In this document: positions 59,983-64,000 of the stretch, piece after piece
How the letters are laid out: each line of letters opens with the position of its first letter
Position numbering within the stretch: the first letter of the stretch is position 1
Source of the DNA: Bacteroidota bacterium
Lineage (GTDB): Bacteria > Bacteroidota > Bacteroidia > Chitinophagales > Chitinophagaceae
NCBI GenBank assembly: GCA_018266775.1
Contig: JAFDZS010000015.1
Span: 1 to 64,000, forward strand
Direction: 5' to 3'
Length of the DNA: 64,000 bases
The notes under the pieces: model-generated
What the model saw: only the letters and a program-made list of their open reading frames with translations
What the model was told of the DNA's origin: nothing
Databases searched by the model: none
Program-made: the position numbers and the translations under genes

Positions 59983-61008
59983 ATGAGTTTTATAGAAAAC
60001 ATAGAGATTAAAAACTTTAAATCTATCCGCCATCAAAAAATTGAAGGGTGCAGGAAGATTAATGTGTTTATTGGCTATCCTAATGTAGGCAAGAGTAATA
60101 TTTTGGAGGCGTTGAGTTTGATGTGTATAGCAAATCAAAGATTTCTTAATCTTAAAAGCATTTGCCGTTATGATATACTTTTAAATGTTTTTTTTGATGG
60201 AAACAGAAAAGAAGCAATTGAAATTAATACGGATAAGTTTCAATATATCCTCAAATATATAGATAGTAGTTCTTTAGATTATGTTGTTAGGGAAATCGAT
60301 CAACAACCACTAAGAGTAGATAATACAATTCTGAATTTGAGAGCATCAGTAGGGGGATATTTCAGTACGGTTTCAGACACGATTGAATCTATTAGATATA
60401 CTAATGTTAAAAAGTATCAATTTTCTGAAAATGCATTTGATTCCAAAGGAGATGCAGTTATTTTGGAAATGCCTTATGGATCAAATTTGGCTTTAATTGT
60501 GCGCCATAATCAGAAACTAAGAAAAGAATGTGGTGCTCTTCTGTCAGAATACAAGTTGCAGTTAATTTTTGATAAGAATGATAAGATCGTCATTCAAAAG
60601 CAGCTTGATGAATTCACTGCGTTTCAGTTTTCTATGTCTCAGATAGCTGATACATTGCAAAGACTAATTTTTCATAAAGCAGCGATTGAGTCGAATGAAA
60701 ATGCCGTGCTGCTTTTTGAAGAACCTGAAGCACACATGTTTCCACCCTATATCAAAAAATTAACCACTGATATTATCACTGATAAAACCAATCAATTCTT
60801 CTTAGCCACGCATAGTCCGTATGTATTGGATGAATTGATACTGGATGCAGGGGATGATTTGGCAGTTTATTTGGTAGATTATCAAAATGGAGAAACAATT
60901 ATTCATCATTTAAGCAGTGACGATTTAAAGGAAGTAAGACAATACGGAGTGGATTTGTTTTTTAATATAGAAAGTTATTTGAAGCATGGACAAGTCAATA
61001 ATTCCTGA
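59983..61008 (+). CDS. AAA/ABC-type (RecF/SMC-like) ATPase, first gene of a pair inserted between nuoF and nuoG
   Basis: The ATG at 59983 gives 341 residues (MSFIENIEIKNFKSIR, the usual start of RecF-like ATPases). A longer frame overlapping nuoF is unlikely. Walker A: G31YPNVGKSN. The middle (about 50-215) is variable and helical. A degenerate signature (SMSQIADTLQ) near 217 precedes Walker B (VLLFEEPEAHMF, about 242-253) and the switch His H277 in LATHSPYVL. This layout is shared by ATPases of OLD-, RloA/AbiL- and PARIS-type systems. It is AT-rich compared with nuo genes. The next gene overlaps it by 23 bases, so the two are coupled. Confidence 0.8.
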   Translation: MSFIENIEIKNFKSIRHQKIEGCRKINVFIGYPNVGKSNILEALSLMCIANQRFLNLKSICRYDILLNVFFDGNRKEAIEINTDKFQYILKYIDSSSLDYVVREIDQQPLRVDNTILNLRASVGGYFSTVSDTIESIRYTNVKKYQFSENAFDSKGDAVILEMPYGSNLALIVRHNQKLRKECGALLSEYKLQLIFDKNDKIVIQKQLDEFTAFQFSMSQIADTLQRLIFHKAAIESNENAVLLFEEPEAHMFPPYIKKLTTDIITDKTNQFFLATHSPYVLDELILDAGDDLAVYLVDYQNGETIIHHLSSDDLKEVRQYGVDLFFNIESYLKHGQVNNS

Positions 61009-61516
61009 GTGTTATGCAGATACTTTGCTTATAGAAACATTAGTGCCAACCAACAAGGGGTATAACCACCAGCACAGTTGTTTTAAAGTAGAGACAGCAA
61101 TGAAAAGATTGGATAGCTTTGCCGTTGGAATTATAGACAGGGATAAAAAAACAATTGCTTACCTGGACGAATTTGAGTGTAAAGAAACTGTATATGAAAG
61201 TTTGAAATTATGGAGACATAAGAATAACCAAAAGCATCATTGGATTATTCAGATATGTCCGGCTTTGGAAGTATTTATTTTGACGATTTGTAAAGAAGAG
61301 GGTGTAAGCCTGGCTGATTTTGGAGAGGGGAATTTGGAAGAGTTAAAAAGATATACTAAATCTATTGTAAAATTGAATGACCCAAAATTGATAAAACTGT
61401 TTAATGAGATTAATTTGAAAAACGGTAATGTTAAAGTCAGAAAGTTAAAGCACTGGGTGTCAACATTACGAAATAAAAATTATTCGGCAGATATAAATGA
61501 TTTGATAAATGGCTGA
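60986..61516 (+). CDS. Small TOPRIM-like/RloB-like protein, partner of the ATPase
   Basis: The protein has 176 residues. A possible catalytic pattern is E17, then D51-R-D53 in GIIDRDKK, then P92-A-L-E95 followed by a hydrophobic stretch. This is like the E...DxD...PxxE layout of TOPRIM nucleases and RloB/AbiLii-type proteins that accompany RecF-like ATPases. It has no signal peptide. It overlaps the ATPase gene by 23 bases and nuoG by 8 bases (ATGGCTGA), so translation of all three is coupled. I do not recognise an exact family, and nuclease activity is an inference. Confidence 0.6.
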   Translation: MDKSIIPECYADTLLIETLVPTNKGYNHQHSCFKVETAMKRLDSFAVGIIDRDKKTIAYLDEFECKETVYESLKLWRHKNNQKHHWIIQICPALEVFILTICKEEGVSLADFGEGNLEELKRYTKSIVKLNDPKLIKLFNEINLKNGNVKVRKLKHWVSTLRNKNYSADINDLING

Positions 61517-62636
61517 AGAAACAAAACCAACACCACCGGCAACTTTTAAAGTAACCATTGATAATATCACTATCGATGTGGCGCCCGGTACAACTATACT
61601 GAATGCCGCAAGGCAAATCGGTGGCGATGTAACGCCACCGGCTATGTGCTATTACAGCAAATTGCAGGGTAGCGGCGGTAAATGCCGTACCTGCCTGGTG
61701 GAAGTGGCCGCAGGCTCCACCGCCGACCCAAGGCCAATGCCCAAACTGGTTGCCAGTTGCAGAACTACAGTAATGGATGGCATGATCGTAAAAAATATTA
61801 CCAGCGATAAAGTACAGGATGCCCGTGCAGGCGTAGTGGAGTTTTTATTATTAAACCATCCGCTGGATTGCCCCATCTGCGACCAGGCCGGCGAATGCCA
61901 TTTGCAAGATTTGGGTTATGAACATGGTAAAGAAGGCACCCGTTATGAATTCAATCGCAGAACATTTGTAAAAGAAGACATCGGTCCGTATATTCAACTC
62001 CACATGACCAGGTGCATTTTGTGTTACCGCTGTACTTACGTTGCCGACCAGATCACTGATAAAAGAGTACATGGTGTTTGCGACAGGGGCGATCACGCAG
62101 AAATATCAACCTACATTTCCAAAGCAATTGATAATGATTTCAGCGGCAATATGATTGATGTTTGCCCGGTAGGCGCATTAACAGATAAAACTTTCCGGTT
62201 TAAGAACAGGGTTTGGTTTACCAAACCGGTAGATGCTCACCGCGATTGCGATAATCCCAAATGCTGCGGCAAAACTACTTTATGGTTACGTGGTGATGAA
62301 GTGTTCCGTGTAACAGCACGTAAAGACGAATGGGGTGAGGTACAAAGCTTTGAGGGCAAAACAGGATGGATCTGCAATACCTGCCGCTTTGATAAAAAGA
62401 AAACCAGTGATTGGGTGATAGAAGGGCCAACACAAGTGAGCCGTCATTCAGTAATATCACAGGGGCATTATGTAAATATGGTGAAACCACAGGAAACTGT
62501 GCAGAAAGTAATGAATGGCAGGGCGCCTAAGTTACTGATGGATATTCATGATATCAGCGGTGTAAACAAACCGGGTATACACCTGAGCGATATGAACAGG
62601 CCGGCACACAGCGATGATTTCAACGCAGTGCCCTAA
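61509..62636 (+). CDS. nuoG: NADH-quinone oxidoreductase subunit G, short form
   Basis: The protein has 375 residues, much shorter than the 700-900 of E. coli-type NuoG. The N-terminal ferredoxin part has the [2Fe-2S] ligands (CYYS...CRTC), the CPICDQAGEC motif, and 4Fe-4S motifs (CILCYRC, VCPVGALT, and CDNPKC...CNTC). The C-terminal molybdopterin-like domain is absent. Such short NuoG proteins are usual in Bacteroidota, so this is not truncation. The first 8 bases overlap the preceding gene. Confidence 0.93.
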   Translation: MAEETKPTPPATFKVTIDNITIDVAPGTTILNAARQIGGDVTPPAMCYYSKLQGSGGKCRTCLVEVAAGSTADPRPMPKLVASCRTTVMDGMIVKNITSDKVQDARAGVVEFLLLNHPLDCPICDQAGECHLQDLGYEHGKEGTRYEFNRRTFVKEDIGPYIQLHMTRCILCYRCTYVADQITDKRVHGVCDRGDHAEISTYISKAIDNDFSGNMIDVCPVGALTDKTFRFKNRVWFTKPVDAHRDCDNPKCCGKTTLWLRGDEVFRVTARKDEWGEVQSFEGKTGWICNTCRFDKKKTSDWVIEGPTQVSRHSVISQGHYVNMVKPQETVQKVMNGRAPKLLMDIHDISGVNKPGIHLSDMNRPAHSDDFNAVP

Positions 62637-62685
62637 ACGATTGATGAATGCAATCAACAGCAACAAATAAAAACTAAAAAGGCTT

Positions 62686-63729
62686 ATGCTTTTAACGATA
62701 GATACGGCAATAATAATAGAAAAACTGGTACTGATACTGGTGGTGGTGTTGGGTTCATTGGGTATTGCGATGTACACCACATTTGCAGAGCGTAAAGTGG
62801 CGGCCATTCTGCAGGACAGGAGAGGCCCTAACCGTGCCGGCCCGTTTGGAATTTTTCAACCATTGGCGGATGGTTTAAAATTGTTTTTTAAAGAAGAGAT
62901 CATCCCCAATTTCTCCTCAAAATTTTTATTTATTCTCGGCCCGTCAATGGCCATGTTAACCGCCATCATGACCAGCGCAGTAATACCCTGGGGCGATAAA
63001 GTACATTTCTTCGACAGGGATATTTCTTTGCAGATTGCTGATGTGAACGTTGGTATCTTATATGTGTTTGGTGTGGTAAGCCTTGGCGTGTACGGTATCA
63101 TGATAGGAAGCTGGGCCAGTAACAATAAATTCTCTTTGATGGGAGGTTTAAGGGCAGCATCGCAAATCATCAGTTATGAACTGGCGATGGGTATTTCCAT
63201 GATTGCATTGATAATGGTGACCGGTAATTTAGGCCTGAAAGAAATGGTATTGCAACAGCAGTCCGGCCATTGGAATGTTATTTATCAGCCGCTGGGTTTC
63301 CTCATCTTTTTAATTTGTGCTTTTGCAGAATGTAACCGAACGCCGTTCGATTTACCTGAAGCAGAAAATGAACTGATTGGCGGTTACCATACAGAATATT
63401 CTTCCATGAAGCTGGGCTTTTATTTATTCTCAGAATATATCAATATGTTCATCAGCAGTGTGGTCATGAGCACATTATTTTTCGGTGGTTATGACTGCCC
63501 GTTTGTGAACGAAGCCAATTTTACACCTAATATTGCGGCATTGATTGGTATTGGTGCGTTGATGGCAAAAGTGGTGTTCTTCCTGTTCCTGTTCATGTGG
63601 GTGCGCTGGACTATTCCGCGTTTCCGCTATGACCAGTTGATGAACCTGGGATGGAAAGTATTATTGCCGCTGGCGCTGGCCAATATGCTGGCAACAGGCG
63701 GTGTGTTGTTATTTTTAAACCATAATTAA
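62686..63729 (+). CDS. nuoH: NADH-quinone oxidoreductase subunit H
   Basis: The protein has 347 residues with about eight membrane helices. The first loop has FAERKVAAILQDRRGPNRAGPFG (in part) and the quinone-facing CAFAECNRTPFDLPEAENELIGGYHTEYSS segment (in part), both the family signature. It joins the membrane and peripheral arms. It is 49 bases after nuoG. Confidence 0.96.
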   Translation: MLLTIDTAIIIEKLVLILVVVLGSLGIAMYTTFAERKVAAILQDRRGPNRAGPFGIFQPLADGLKLFFKEEIIPNFSSKFLFILGPSMAMLTAIMTSAVIPWGDKVHFFDRDISLQIADVNVGILYVFGVVSLGVYGIMIGSWASNNKFSLMGGLRAASQIISYELAMGISMIALIMVTGNLGLKEMVLQQQSGHWNVIYQPLGFLIFLICAFAECNRTPFDLPEAENELIGGYHTEYSSMKLGFYLFSEYINMFISSVVMSTLFFGGYDCPFVNEANFTPNIAALIGIGALMAKVVFFLFLFMWVRWTIPRFRYDQLMNLGWKVLLPLALANMLATGGVLLFLNHN

Positions 63730-63757
63730 TTCTTAACCTGAAAAGGTAATATACAAT

Positions 63758-64000
63758 ATGCAAGCATTAACCAACAGGGCAAAAGCGGTAGACAGGAGCC
63801 CGATGAGTTTTACGGAGCGCCTGTATCTTCCTGCAGTATTTAAAGGTATGTTCATCACGTTCACGCATATCTTTAAGAAACGCCCAACCATTAATTATCC
63901 TGAAAAGACAAGGCCATTCAGCCCCGTATTCAGGGGATTGCATATTCTGAACCGTGATGCAGAAGGAAGAGAGAATTGCACAGCCTGTGGTTTATGTGCA
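63758..64000 (+). CDS. nuoI: NADH-quinone oxidoreductase subunit I (partial, runs off the right edge)
   Basis: The first 81 codons are visible, from ATG at 63758. The N-terminus (MSFTERLYLPAVFKGMFITFTH, in part) is the NuoI membrane-associating helix. The frame ends at NCTACGLCA, the first of two 4Fe-4S clusters. It is 28 bases after nuoH. Confidence 0.9.
   Translation, partial: MQALTNRAKAVDRSPMSFTERLYLPAVFKGMFITFTHIFKKRPTINYPEKTRPFSPVFRGLHILNRDAEGRENCTACGLCA

Noticed and set aside
61509..62636. nuoG as a truncated pseudogene
   Set aside because: All Fe-S motifs are intact and a 340-380-residue NuoG without the molybdopterin domain is usual in Bacteroidota.

Overview
The window comes from a Bacteroidota chromosome, most likely a member of the Chitinophagaceae. 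Evidence in the sequence: many start sites carry the Bacteroidota -7 promoter element TAnnTTTG instead of a sigma70 -10 box; Shine-Dalgarno sequences are mostly absent; and the gene set fits the phylum (DUF4836 lipoprotein, DUF5777-type barrel, ligase-associated PdeM and Lhr-like helicase, RprXY-type two-component pair, glycine-rich RRM protein, and a short NuoG without a molybdopterin domain). GC content is moderate and genes are closely packed.

Layout. 1-490: the 3' end of an rRNA operon (23S end, 5S, terminator). 574-3053: a TMEM175-like channel, an RRM protein and the rpsF-rpsR-rplI operon, all on the minus strand. 3262-4986: an exported M14 carboxypeptidase. 5152-16350: a metal-resistance island on the plus strand, with histidine kinase, response regulator, TolC-type outer membrane factor, lipoprotein adaptor and two tandem CzcA-type RND pumps. 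16602-21007: a secreted repeat protein, rpsT, a PqiA-like protein and sucA. 21091-28167: a divergent respiratory cluster, with cytochrome c, membrane protein, NrfD, Tat ferredoxin and a 76-residue stub on the minus strand, and two CX4CH cytochrome-like lipoproteins plus a barrel on the plus strand. 28230-36421: pdeM, the Lhr-like helicase, an aspartic protease, ffh, rpsP, rimM and dinB. 36465-42311: Rrf2/peroxiredoxin, two pseudouridine synthases, Spy-like proteins, a 560-bp array of palindromic repeats, and rlmN. 42431-53318: thiolase, an ABC pair, a DUF4836 protein, hisS, a protein tyrosine phosphatase, and a TonB/PstS-like/TPR group. 53439-64000: a nuo (complex I) operon running off the right edge inside nuoI.

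Points of most interest. (1) Between the response-regulator gene and the efflux operon lie two near-identical 43-bp operator arrays (TTAAC at 11- and 20-bp steps), each the same distance from a -7 element. The first promoter drives only a short unit (about 7200-7273) ending in a strong terminator. Its hairpin loop is complementary to the 5' leader of the efflux mRNA made from the second promoter. This looks like an undescribed small RNA co-controlled with, and aimed at, the efflux operon. (2) The nuo operon has accepted foreign genes at three joints. The most striking is an AT-rich pair, an AAA/ABC-type ATPase and a small protein with a TOPRIM-like acidic pattern, placed between nuoF and nuoG with overlapping reading frames. 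It resembles two-gene ATPase-nuclease phage-defence modules but is wired into complex I expression. (3) The divergent respiratory cluster has two CRP/FNR-like palindromes, CX4CH haem-type motifs, and an iron-sulphur subunit missing one cluster cysteine.
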